Assembly: GCA_030867875.1 (NCBI GenBank)
Contig: JAOWCC010000064.1
Location: 37,160,802-37,224,801 of the forward strand
DNA length: 64,000 bases
DNA from: Actinernus sp. WN-2022
Taxonomy: Eukaryota > Cnidaria > Anthozoa > Actiniaria > Actinernidae
Reading direction: 5' to 3'
Of this stretch, positions 45,937 to 57,300 are shown piece after piece. The first letter of the stretch is position 1. Every line of letters starts with the position of its first letter. The notes beneath the pieces are model-generated. The model saw only the letters and a list, made by a program, of their open reading frames with translations. It did not search any database and was not told where the DNA came from. The translations under genes and the position numbers were made by a program.

Positions 45937-46835
45937 AGTTTCTTATGGGGTGCCAAGTGTCCAAAAATTATATGTCACAATTATATGAAAATTATATGGA
46001 AATTATATATATAATCGTTATTATATCATATAATTTCATTTTCTCCTGAGTTCATTATTTCAAATAATGTTCGTGTTGTTATTTCATTGTTTCATATAAT
46101 GCAACACTGCATTTCGCATTATATGAAACCATGATCGTCATTCATTATCTATTATTTCATATAATGCAAGACTGCTTTTTAAATTATACGAAACCATGGT
46201 CGTCATCCGTTATCTATTGTTTCAAATAATGCAAGACTGCTTTTTAAATTATATGAAACCATGATTGTCATCCCGTTATCTATTGTTTCAAATAATGCAA
46301 CACTGCTTTATAAATTATATGAAACCATGATCCTAAGCCAAATTCATTATTTCAAACAAGTTAATGCTCCAATTTTGCTATAATCCATGATATAAAGCCA
46401 TTATATGATATAAAGCTGATTACATGGTATAAAGCCATTATATGATATAATCCTATTATATGATCACAAAAATCCATTATATCATATAATCCCATTATAT
46501 GATCACAAAAATCCATTATATCATATAATCCCATTATATGATCACATAAATCCATTATATCATATAAAATCATTATATGATATAAAGCCATTATATGATA
46601 TAAAGCCATTATATGATATAAATCTATTATATGAAATAAACCATTGTATCATATAATATGAATTGTATGCGCGATTGTATGCGCAGTTAGCAAATTTCAG
46701 TTTCCGGTGTAATATTTAACTTTAAGCCTCGGTATTGTGTTAACGTATCTGTCGTCTCAAAATTAAACTATCATTACCTTTCCGAAATTAATACTGTGAC
46801 AATCTGCTGTACTCTCTTACGGTTTCCTTAAACAA

Positions 46836-47066
46836 ATGACGGACCAAGTAGCCAACGATTTGGCTTCGGCATTAAGCCGAACAATTGTAGCTTGTCTACG
46901 ATCGGGGATTGTTGGTCAAGACAACTGTGAGATCCAAAATACCACCTCTGCAAACGCCAACCCGTCGAGGTCAAATCTCACGCTCCCCTTTCAAGCTCAG
47001 CAGCCAAGTTCCACGGCCTCCTCGTCAATTCCTGGGGAACGTCAGATAAGCAAATCCACAATATAA
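46836..47066 (+). CDS. 76-codon frame in the left arm of the foldback element
   Basis: Starts M-T-D-Q-V-A-N-D-L-A-S-A-L-S-R-T-I-V and ends in a Ser/Pro-rich tail. The right arm encodes exactly the same 76 residues. Identity of the two could reflect recent arm homogenisation rather than selection. It may be a first exon of a transposase or an element-encoded small protein. Not recognised. Confidence 0.3.
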   Translation: MTDQVANDLASALSRTIVACLRSGIVGQDNCEIQNTTSANANPSRSNLTLPFQAQQPSSTASSSIPGERQISKSTI

Positions 47067-47357
47067 ACCTAGTGTATTCCAAAAGCGGTTTTGCTTTATT
47101 TCATGTTGGATAATTTTGGATACACGGTCATGGTTTCGGTCATATATGTCACGCAATCCGGGGAGAGGGGTACTCCTGTTTGTGACGTATTATGTATGTG
47201 CCGTGGGGGTGGGTCAGGGTTTGAGCTCAGTTTGGGCAGGTAGGGTCTGGGTTTTGACCTGATTTGGGCAGATCAGGGTCAGGATTTGAGTTTAATTTGG
47301 ATTAATTTATTTCACTGGGCCTATTTGTTTTTAGTTAAAGAAGGGGCAATCAGGGTT

Positions 47358-47920
47358 AGGCATGAATAGATTGTGCTAGCAAATCCAGCCAAAGTTGCTC
47401 CAAAAAAAAGGCTAAAAGTTGCTCAAAAGTTGCCAAAAATTGAAAAAGTTGCCACCAAAATTTGAAAAAGTTGCTCACTTTGGCGAGCCATTTTATTCTA
47501 GATAACAACTTAAAACATGGAATGTTGGATGTGTAATTCAATATAATCTTAAAGTTCAACATAACTACCAATAGTAGTACTTTCTAATGTGATATTGACC
47601 ATGGAGCGAATAACCGCTGGATAATTCGCGGGCGATATTAAATAGATAGCTGCTGTCCAGTTTGCGTGGGCGCGCGTAAAGCCAGTTTTATTTTATTTGT
47701 ATATCATTATTTATCAATTAACTATCCTTAGTTTTGACCAATTTTAATAAAAACCTTCTAAATAAAGACCTTTTTGATAGTTTGGATCAGTTTTATACCG
47801 ATTTGTTGCTCAAAAGTTGCCAAGGAAGGCAAAAGTTGCTCTAGGTTGCTCGCACTACAAAAAGTTGCTCAAAACGCTAAAAGTTGCTCAAAAGTTGCCG
47901 AGCACAATCTATTTATGCCT
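47358..47920. mobile_element. 563-bp MITE with a 10-bp target duplication
   Basis: Inverted ends AGGCATGAATAGATTGTGC and GCACAATCTATTTATGCCT (17 of 19 match), flanked by perfect AATCAGGGTT (47348-47357, 47921-47930). The inside has many AAGTTGCTC motifs near both ends. A 9-11-bp footprint points to the Mutator/MULE group. It is nested in the foldback element. Confidence 0.65.
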
Positions 47921-50030
47921 AATCAGGGTTCCCCCCCCCCCCCAAAAAAAAAGGAGCAATCAGGGTTTTGGAGCTCGGATTTTGGATCAAACAGGGTCAG
48001 GGCTTGAGCCTCTTGGCCTCACATACATACCCATTTTTCATGTAAGTACCCCCCCCCCCCCCCCCCCCCCCATTTACTATTCTCAACTCCTTGGGAAATT
48101 TCGAAAGTTTTATTTTCTGAGGAATGACTTTCTTCTTTTTCGAGGAGAAACATGAGATTGAAGATGAAATACACTTTCATTTGAAATCCTCTTAGTAACA
48201 AGCCGTGCTTTAATTCGCCAGTGAGAACGTCATAAAAACGTCTGGTCTATTAATTGCTTTTATGACATGCATGACTATGATAACGCAGGATTTGAACAAC
48301 AGAATACTGGCAATTCAAGTGTATAAATGCAATACAATGACATAATCAGACTTTGAATTTGATTGAAAATAGATCAAAAACTCGGGGAAATGTCCGGCTA
48401 AAACAGACCCAATGTAGAAGATGGACGCTTCTGGTAATGGGCTCCTGACTGATAATAATAATAATAATAATAATTCGTAAAGATAAATAGAAATAATACA
48501 ATCGATTAAATTAATTAATGTTCGGTATCAAGAGACGGTATATAGTGCATAGTCATAGAATGAAAACCAACCTACTTATGTAACTTCCTCCATGCAACTA
48601 GTTGAAATATTGGCTTAATTACTCGCGCAAAAATGAAGTTCAGGGGTGGTTTAGGCGTTTTTTCTCGCATTTTGCTTGGCCGAGCGGGGCCTGGGTAATC
48701 GTTTAACTTCAATTCTTTAGTTTTCTTTAGAACTTTAAATCTTAGAAACCGATCAGTTTTGTCATGTAGCAAATAGTTAAAGCAATCAAAACCAGCCTAT
48801 CTGATGTAATTCAACCCAACTAGATGAAATTTTGGGTGTAATATTCGCGCAAATGAAGTTCAAGGGGATAAGCCGTTTTGAAATGTTGTTTTGCCTCTCA
48901 TGTCCCCCTTGAAAGATGATAATTACAGTGTGACTGAATTCTGTTCGTCCGGTGGACAGCAGCAAACATTGTATATTTGTAAACGAACTACTTGATATCG
49001 TTTCAAACTGCTCGGACCGGCAGACCTTGGGCCCCGAGTGGCTCCTGAAAAGTTTAGCGTATAGGCTATAGCGTACAGGAACTGCTATTTTCTAGCTATG
49101 TTGTAAAAATTAAAAATCCATAGATTTTCCGGCTTTTTCGTGTCCTAGTGTATACGAATAACGTAGATAAGACGGTATAAACTGCAGGTTTCTAGGTTTA
49201 GAGAAATAGATAGAATCCACAGGCAGCTGGAATAATTACAACAACTCAGATTTATATATTTTTTTACTTGATACAGTATGGCGTCGTTACCACGAGACCA
49301 GTCTCTTTCCCAGAATTCTTTTCGGCAGTGTCAAATGCCCCACCATTCGCCCCGAGGTAGAATAATGCCCGACCCCCGGGCCGATATAAGGTTACAAATG
49401 CCCTACTCCCGGGATCCGGGGAAGGGGGATGGGCATTGCTGGAATTGACTGATGCATCAGTTAATTTTAGAGGATTTTCGGGGGTATTATCTACATATTG
49501 CATGACCGATAGTGTCACAACTCAACGGCTGCTACATCGATCAGTGGTAAACGGATGTGACGTCACGCAGAAATTAAGGGCTGTTTTCCCGAATATTCCA
49601 CGCGCCGCGTGCTAATCAAAAACAAAAATCTAGTTGAGACACAATGTTAAAACAGCTGAAGTTTCCAAACCCCCGTCCCCCATTTCAATGTTCGGTCAGT
49701 TGGGTCAAACTAGCTACTTCTGATAAATGGCATTCTGATACCATATCTTACTGTCTCCTTATCAGTACCTGCAACAACGCAATTTTGGCGGGAATTGTCG
49801 AACGACAACGTGGTAAAGAGTTTGTAAAGAAAAGCGGCAATTAATCAAACGTTCAAACAGCAACTAGCGGTAAAATCAGTTCTGGCTTTATTAGTACATT
49901 GAGCTATTAAAGCATGTGCGAGTCTTGTCTAATATTCAAAGTAAGATTGTAGTTTGAGGAAAACAGAACATTGGCTCATCGATACGAAAATTCCGGGTAC
50001 TACATATAGGGTTTCCTTGTTCATCAGATA

Positions 50031-50200
50031 CAGGGCCGTAGCATGCCCTGAAAAACTGGGGGGGCACAAAGTCATTTCGCAACCTAACCCCTGGGTTTCC
50101 GAGGGGGCCAGGTACCTTGTTTGTTTGTTTTTGGAAAGCATTTGGGGGGGGGGGGGGGGGGGCACGAGCCCCCCCGGCCCCTAAGGGCGCTACGGCCCTG
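50031..50200. mobile_element. 170-bp hAT-like MITE
   Basis: Ends CAGGGCCGTAGC and GCTACGGCCCTG, flanked by AGATA on both sides. CAGGG ends are typical of hAT elements; the 5-bp duplication is shorter than the usual 8. A long poly-G run (about 50143-50162) lies inside. Nested in the foldback element. Confidence 0.6.
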
Positions 50201-50359
50201 AGATATGAAACTAAACTGATTCTTGACCGCAAAAATATCACGCATTGATACGTCATATACAGCCGATGATTGCGTGACATATATGACCGAAACCATGACC
50301 GTGTATCCAAAATTATCCAACATGAAATAAAGCAAAACCGCTTTTGGAATACACTAGGT

Positions 50360-50590
50360 TTATATTGTGGATTTGCTTATCTGACGTTCCCCAGGAATTG
50401 ACGAGGAGGCCGTGGAACTTGGCTGCTGAGCTTGAAAGGGGAGCGTGAGATTTGACCTCGACGGGTTGGCGTTTGCAGAGGTGGTATTTTGGATCTCACA
50501 GTTGTCTTGACCAACAATCCCCGATCGTAGACAAGCTACAATTGTTCGGCTTAATGCCGAAGCCAAATCGTTGGCTACTTGGTCCGTCAT
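50360..50590 (-). CDS. 76-codon frame in the right arm of the foldback element
   Basis: Mirror image of the frame at 46836-47066, facing inwards from the right arm, with an identical translation. Confidence 0.3.
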   Translation of the reverse strand: MTDQVANDLASALSRTIVACLRSGIVGQDNCEIQNTTSANANPSRSNLTLPFQAQQPSSTASSSIPGERQISKSTI

Positions 50591-51530
50591 TTGTTTAAGG
50601 AAACCGTAAGAGAGTACAGCAGATTGTCACAGTATTAATTTCGGAAAGGTAATGATAGTTTAATTTTGAGACGACAGATACGTTAACACAATATCGAGGC
50701 TTAAAGTTAAATATTACACCGGAAACTGAAATTTGCTAACTGCGCATACAATCGCGCATACAATTCATATTATATGATACAATGGTTTCTTTCATATAAT
50801 AGATTTATATCATATAATGGCTTTATATCATATAATGGCTTTATATCATATAATGACTTTATATGATATAATGGATTTATGTGATCATATAATGGGATTA
50901 TATGATATAATGGATTTTTGTGATCATATAATGGGATTATATGATATAATGGGTTTTTGTGATCATATAATAGGATTATATCATATAATGGCTTTATACC
51001 ATGTAATCAGCTTTATATCATATAATGGCTTTATATCATATAAAGTGGCTTTATATCATATAATCTATTATATCAAATAATGGATTATAGCAAAATTGGA
51101 GCATTAACTTGTTTGAAATAATGAATTTGGCTTAGGATCATGGTTTCATATAATTTATAAAGCAGTGTTGCATTATTTGAAACAATAGATAACGGATGAC
51201 AATCATGGTTTCATATAATTTAAAAAGCAGTCTTGCATTATTTGAAACAATAGATAACGGATGACGACCATGGTTTCATATAATTTAAAAAGCAGTCTTG
51301 CATTATATGAAATAATAGATAATGAATGACGATCATGGTTTCATATAATGCGAAATGTAGTGTTGCATTATATGAAACAATGAAATAACAACACGAACAT
51401 TATTTGAAATAATGAACTCAGGAGAAAATGAAATTATATGATATAATAACGATTATATATATAATTTCCATATAATTTTCATATAATTGTGACATATAAT
51501 TTTTGGACACTTGGCACCCCATAGTTTCTT

Positions 51531-51773
51531 TTGTCTTTCTTGTGAACAGCAACAATGTTGGCAGTATACCGTAAGCCAGTCCTTTGGTAGATCACCATCT
51601 TTAAGAGATTTCTGGAAGATTAGCTGCAAGATTGGTGCTATTTCAGCTGATGCCTCTTTGAGAATCCTGGTAGGTAGGAGATCAGGGCCACATGCCTTTT
51701 TGGATTGGAGATTACCAAGAAGTTTTTCAATACCTTTTGTATCAAACGATATGTTTTCAACTAATGATTTCAA
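51531..51773 (-). pseudogene. LINE reverse transcriptase, start of the same element
   Basis: Encodes the beginning of RT (L-Q-S-K-K-A-C-G-P-D-L-L-P-T-R-I-L-K and G-D-L-P-K-D-W), then a one-base frameshift near 51575, after which a second frame reaches A-V-H-K-K-D-K-R and the target duplication at 51523-51530. Removing one copy of the duplication joins it directly to the frame at 45936. The element is 5'-truncated near 51780; no endonuclease is present. Confidence 0.75.
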
Positions 51774-52394
51774 AAAAAATTCAAATTAATTGAACGTCAG
51801 CAATGAAGTCAGTACTTTAAATTTCCCTCACCTTGTACTGTGTTGGTATTCCAGTTCCTTGGCATATCAAAGTGTCGGTATAGATTAACTCTCTGTCTGA
51901 ATGTAGTGTTAATTTGAATCCGTTAATTTGTATAACCAAGATGTACACAGTGTCGCAACTCACACAAGATACGGCGATTACGGGTATCTAGAAAACTCAG
52001 ACCTTGTTTCTCTTCAGCCAGGTCATCTTACTGTTTGTAGTTTCGGTATCTGTATGTAGAGCGAAAAGCAGAATCCAGTACAGCGAGCAAGCCAACAGAA
52101 TTCACTCGGTTGTTTACAAATTATGGTGAGTTGATTTGACTCGGTTCTCTGTTCATCGCTGTCGTCGTCACCGCGCCGACAAAACAGTAGTATTTAAAAA
52201 GCTTCTTGACAACTCACACTGAAATATTAATATCCATGTATTCAGCCTTCAGGTACGATTTATAGCATCTTGACCATTTGCAGTTTTGGTATCGGCAAAC
52301 CGAACAGCACAATTCAATGCAGCGAGCAAGCCAACAGCATATTTTTTTCGATTGCACATTCACTCGGTCTCGGGTTCAGCATAAATAAATAATT

Positions 52395-52512
52395 ATGGCC
52401 GAGTTGAATGTTCAAGGTCCTCCAGATGTACTACACACTTTCCTCAGGCTTTGCTCAATTGTACTTGCGAACCTTTGAAACATCATTGCATTGGATTGTC
52501 GGAAAATAAGGC
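52395..52512 (+). pseudogene. Decayed copy b of a duplicated 36-codon first exon
   Basis: Same block as 61106-61216 but with a 13-base insertion (starting TTGAATGTTC) after the third codon that shifts the frame, so its ATG now gives only 27 codons. Upstream, 51800-52360 holds two direct copies of the shared leader sequence. Confidence 0.35.
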
Positions 52513-52772
52513 AAGTAACTAACCGATCGCGAAACAAAACAGAAGCCATGCTGCCTTTGCTGGCATTCACCAAAATGGCCGCTCGCATCGTGTACGTGTA
52601 GTTACCAGTTCCCCGGCCGAGATAATTTATTCTAAAAAGTACAAACATACAAGAGGACGGACATACACAAATCTCGATTTCTTTCGCCTGGGGAAGCACA
52701 GGTAGCCCACACAGGACCACAGGGAGTCCACTGCAAGATTAGTATGCGTTCTCCTTCGTCGAACGCAATTAA

Positions 52773-54170
52773 CTCTTTCACTCCCGTGGGGTTTTGACTG
52801 ATTTTTGGCTCTTTCTAGACTGCAAAGAACCCTCCCCCCCCCCCCCCCCCCCTAAGTAAACTGTAGTCATTGTTACCATGGAATTTTCATCTGACCAACA
52901 ATACTGGGGGCTCAAAGTTTTTTGTCTGCCATTTTGGATACGTTCCAGGTTGACGTCGCATACATGCATCAGGAGTTCCGGACTTCCGGTTGGATCACAC
53001 TGCATTCTGGGTAGGTGGGCTCAGAAAAGTGGGCACAACTTCCAGAGCGGCCATATTGGATTTGAGCGCAGTCAACTTGGAAACTTTATTAATCCCGTTC
53101 TAAAGCTTAAACATCGACTTAGAACTCCCAACTGAAGAATCTGTAAAGGTAAGATATTCCGTGTATTAGGTAGTAAGTTTTTGAACTTGCAAAGGAGCAA
53201 AAATTGACTGCACTCAAATCCAATATGGCCGATCTAGAAGTTGATGCCCACTTTTCTGAGCCCACCTACCCAGAATGCAGTGTGATCCAACCGGAAGTCC
53301 GGAACTCCTGATGCATGTATTGCTACGGAGCTGGAGGGAAGTTTGTTTGGGGGAAAACAGAATTTAAGGCTTTTTAATGCATTTTTTTTCATTTTTAGAG
53401 TGCTGGAGGACATCATTAAGTCTGATGAGAGCTTGAATCAGTACTTTCTCGAAGAACTGAGTCTGTGCCTGCTATTGTGATAGAGAAAGAGCCTCATTTT
53501 CCACTCGTGAAATATGGGCCAGGACGTCTTCTGTCACTTTAGCGTGAGCTTTATAAATGGAGGTCTGGAGCCACCTATCATAGCTTTTTTTGAATATTGG
53601 ACAACATTTACTTGCCATTGATTCCAATATGAAGGTATTAGGTCGAAATGGCTTTAGACTTCTTCTATATTTTGAAGAATGAAGATGGGGGAAGGGCCAT
53701 GCCGCTGTTTGGTATGATTTCCCAGCATGCTTTGCGGTCGTTATGGATGAATTTAGCTTGCCGTGAAGTGCTTGTGGACAGAATGGCTTGGTTCTGGGCA
53801 AGTTTAGGTGTTGGGAGACAGAAAGTGAGGTTAGTGCAAACATGAAACTCTAAAATTAATGTTATGTGAAATATGCATTTTTGAAAGAAAATGTAGAATC
53901 TGAGGAGAAATAATTATTTTTGGAAGTGCTATTTTAGTCTTTTTTTCTGAAATGAAATAATGTCAACTATAGTTAACTTATGCAAAGAAAGGAGGATTTA
54001 GATGAAATTATTCATTTTTAATATGCCTAATGCAGTTCAATAGGATCATTGGTCTATACATTAAGGTGTGTGGGAATCTCAGGGCATTGCTCTTTGAACT
54101 TAGTCAGATTTAAACCCTCAAAGCAAGTAACCAGTAATAGTGCCATATGGCACTCTTGGGAGTGAAAGGG
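52773..54170. mobile_element. 1.4-kb TTAA-site element, piggyBac-like ends
   Basis: Inverted 13-base ends CTCTTTCACTCCC and GGGAGTGAAAGGG (one mismatch) flanked by TTAA (52769-52772, 54171-54174). CCCTTT-type ends next to TTAA are typical of piggyBac relatives. It contains a 359-base hairpin (52961-53319, arms of about 110 bases) and a poly-C run (52838-52852). The long frames at 53472-53843 (-) and 53648-53845 (+) are not recognised. Confidence 0.6.
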
Positions 54171-54349
54171 TTAAACTAGAAGTAATCATAGATTATCAAA
54201 GTGCGTTCGACATATTTTTTTAAAGAGAAAGCACTGTGGTAACAGTCTGAAAAATTGCTGCAATGATGTGGACAGTGTACGTAATCCTGATCAAAAGAGC
54301 TTGTTTTTTAACTAATGTGAAAATTTTGATGTCTTGACTTATATGTTAA

Positions 54350-57300
54350 AGGGGCTGGGTCACCTGGTGCCCGTGCGCAGTAAGTATGCTCTTGAGGGGC
54401 TTACGGTACTTTGCGAAACGAAACGGTGCGAAACGGTATTTTGCGAAACGGTATTTTGCGAAACGGTAATTTGCGAAACGGTATTTTGCGAAACGGTAAT
54501 TTGCGAAACGGTATTCTGCGAAAACGGTATTTTGCGAAACGGTAATTTGCGAAACGGTAATTTGCGAAACGGTAATTTGCAAATATGAGAACAGTTAGTA
54601 AACGATTTCTTGTCGAAAAATCTAGAATACTAACTGATACTCATTTCTGTAATCGCAAAATGTCAAAGTTTCTAAGTTTAGCGTATTCACGCAAAAAGCC
54701 GTAGCTGTTTGTAGCGCGTTAGTATAAACTGTTCTGTCTATCGGCTCTCCCAGAGTGGATAGAACTTATACTGTATGACAAATGTTGACAAGCTTATCCT
54801 TTCTTAGTTGCCCGTGATATTGGCGCTTGAGGAATCACATTTTAAGAGAATTCGTACAGTTTTCAGAGCATAGTGCGTATTTTGTTATCTGTAATGGCGT
54901 TAACTGCGTGCAGTGTTAAGCGGTTTGTTACACTGGTCAATCGGGTCTCGCGGAATGGATAATCACTTTTAGAACTTATCCTGTATGACAACTGTTCACA
55001 CGGCTATCCTCTCTCAGTTGCTCGTGATATTTCTACTTCATGAGTTATATAGAGCTGAAAGTTAACAATGCTGTACATTGGTTTCATCTCTATTATCTAG
55101 GGTTTCTGTCGGTATATGGAAACCCCATTTTTGTTTCGACTACGCTAAGTTCGAGATACAAATGTTCGATGCAACATAAGTAAAATATACTATAATATAC
55201 AGATTTCATTTATGTGCAGCTGTCTTCCAATTTTTAAAAATTTAACAGAAATCTTTCAGCAATCACCTCCATCTTTGGTACACATAAACTATACATCCCA
55301 ATGATATTGGAGCATAAAATTCATAATGATTGAGACGCCAGAAGCAAAGTTGGCCGTTTGAGAAATTCACTTTTGAGAAAATTTCAACCCCAAAATTCAC
55401 TGAAATAAAAAAATGTCAGTGTGTTTACAATTTTAGAATTTTAACAACCAATATTCATATTGGTGCTAAATGGAACCCAGGTCTTGCTGATGGTTTCTGT
55501 GGATCGAAACAGGACAATTAGTTAAGATCGAGAAAATTAGCTTTTAGATTTTGATGTACAGCATGATTTTTCAACATCGTTTACGTCAAGCATGAATATA
55601 AGTTTTCAAGTTATCATGTTGGGTTTTCCCAATTTTTAGAATTAAAATCTTTAATCAAATGTTCTCATTTTTGCAATGAAATTTTCTAAAAAGTGAATTT
55701 CTCAACCGGCTAACTTTGCTTCTGGTATCTCAATCGTTATGAATTTTATGCTGCGATATCATATAGTTCATGTGTACCAAAGACGGAGGTCATAGCTGAA
55801 AGATTTCTGTTCAGCTTACCTGACATTCAGAATGACACGACTGACTTCTATTGAATTTTTTTGTCAAAACATGCTGTACCTTTGAAAATCTAAAAACAAA
55901 TTTTCTAGATTGTAACTATTTGTCTTGTTTCGATCCACAGAAACCATCAGCAAGACCTGGGTTCCATTTAGCACCAATATGAAGTCAATCGAGCAACTAT
56001 TAGTTGTTCTAAAATTGTAAACACACTAACACTTTTTGATTTCAGTAAATTTTGGGGTTGAAATTTCTCAAAAGTGAATTTCTCAACCGACTAACTTTGC
56101 TTCTGGTATCTACATCATTATGAATTTTACACTACAATATCATTGGGATGCATAGTTTTTGTGTAGGTCATTGCTGAAAGATTTCTGTTAAAGTTTTAAA
56201 AAATTGGAAACCACATAAATCATAACAGACTTCAGTTCTGAAGGGACCGTTTCTGAAGGGACCGTTTCGCAAAATACCGTTTCGCAAATTACCGTTTCGC
56301 AAAATACCGTTTCGCAAATTACCGTTTCGCAAAATACCGTTTCGCAAATTACCGTTTCGCAAAATACCGTTTCGCAAAATACCGTTTTGCAAAGTACCGT
56401 TTCGCAAAATACCGTTTCGCAAAGTACCGTTTATATTTTGCTACCTAATTTACGTGAAACTGGAAAACCACGTTGTCGTACATACTCAAACTTTAAATAG
56501 AAAGAATGATCCGATGAGACTGAAACTTTAATACAATAATCGCTTGACATTATGTCCATTATCTTGTGAACATATATTAATTCGAGCAATAGAACCGAAG
56601 ATACAATGGTTTTAACATGACCAAGTGATTCAAAATGGCCGCCATGCAAACCCAGTTCGATCTCAGCATACAGATAATACAACTAGGGTTTCTATACACC
56701 AAATACCATGGTTCCAGAGGTTCCTCTCTAGAAAACCTCTGGGACCAGTGTATACACCAAAAGAAAGATCAACGAAGTTGAAGTTGCATCGGTATTAATG
56801 CATGTCTTGCCACATCGTTTACGTCAAACATGAAAATCAGTTCTGAAGTTATCATATTTGATTTTCAAACTTTTTTGAAAAGAAATCCTTGAACAAATGT
56901 TCTCATTTTTGCATACGACAAAACACACATCCTGAACATACGAAAGAAAATAAATGATGATATTTGAACAAACAGTTTAGGAGAAAGGAGGCGCCGAAAA
57001 GTCAAATATTCACGGCACGGAAACCAGGATGAACAAAGACAGTTTCAACCATGCTCTGAAAACTGAACGATTTCTCTTAGAATATAACTCATGAAGTAGA
57101 AATATCACGAGCAACTGAAAGAGGATAGCCGTGTGAACAGTTGTCATACAGGATAAGTTCTAAAAGTGATTATCCATACCGCGAGACCCCGCGATTGACC
57201 AGTGTAACAAACCGCTTAACACTGCACGCAGTTAACGCCATTACAGATAAAAAAATACGCACTATGCTCTGAAAACTGTACGAATTCTCTTAAAATGTGA

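Larger units (their letters stand above)
47158..50268. other. Centre of the foldback element
   Basis: Besides the two nested MITEs it holds GGTCAGGGTTTGAG-like repeats (47200-47350, 47960-48010), a poly-C run (48051-48071), an AAT microsatellite (48455-48475) and a GC-rich block (49300-49460) related to the ends of the element at 41608-43138. No coding region is recognised. Confidence 0.5.
45945..51522. mobile_element. 5.58-kb long-TIR (foldback) DNA element in a LINE
   Basis: Begins ATGGGGTGCCAAGTG and ends with its reverse complement. The arms are 1.21 kb (45945-47157) and 1.25 kb (50269-51522). Each arm has AT-rich subrepeats built on ATATGATATAATGG (46370-46660 and 50780-51070), then a unique stretch with a 76-codon frame identical in both arms. 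The 8-bp duplication AGTTTCTT flanks it (45937-45944, 51523-51530) and removal rejoins the LINE frame. An 8-bp footprint is used by hAT, P and Zisupton-type elements. The 3.1-kb centre has no recognisable transposase, so it is probably nonautonomous. It contains two younger insertions. Confidence 0.85.

Noticed and set aside
45945..45964. Start methionine of the LINE protein at 45964
   Set aside because: These codons belong to the end of the inserted foldback element; the true upstream part is at 51531-51773.
46361..46609. Ile/Met/His-rich repetitive frames in the foldback arms (also 50817-51080)
   Set aside because: Translation of the ATATGATATAATGG subrepeats.
53472..53845. Transposase of the 52.8-54.2 kb element
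   Set aside because: The 123- and 65-codon frames lie on opposite strands and show no DDE or zinc-finger pattern of piggyBac transposases.
54334..54588. Repetitive frames with C-E-T-V-F and N-G-I-L-R units (also 56168-56422 and 57530-57739)
   Set aside because: Translation of the 15-bp minisatellite, open because its period is a multiple of three.
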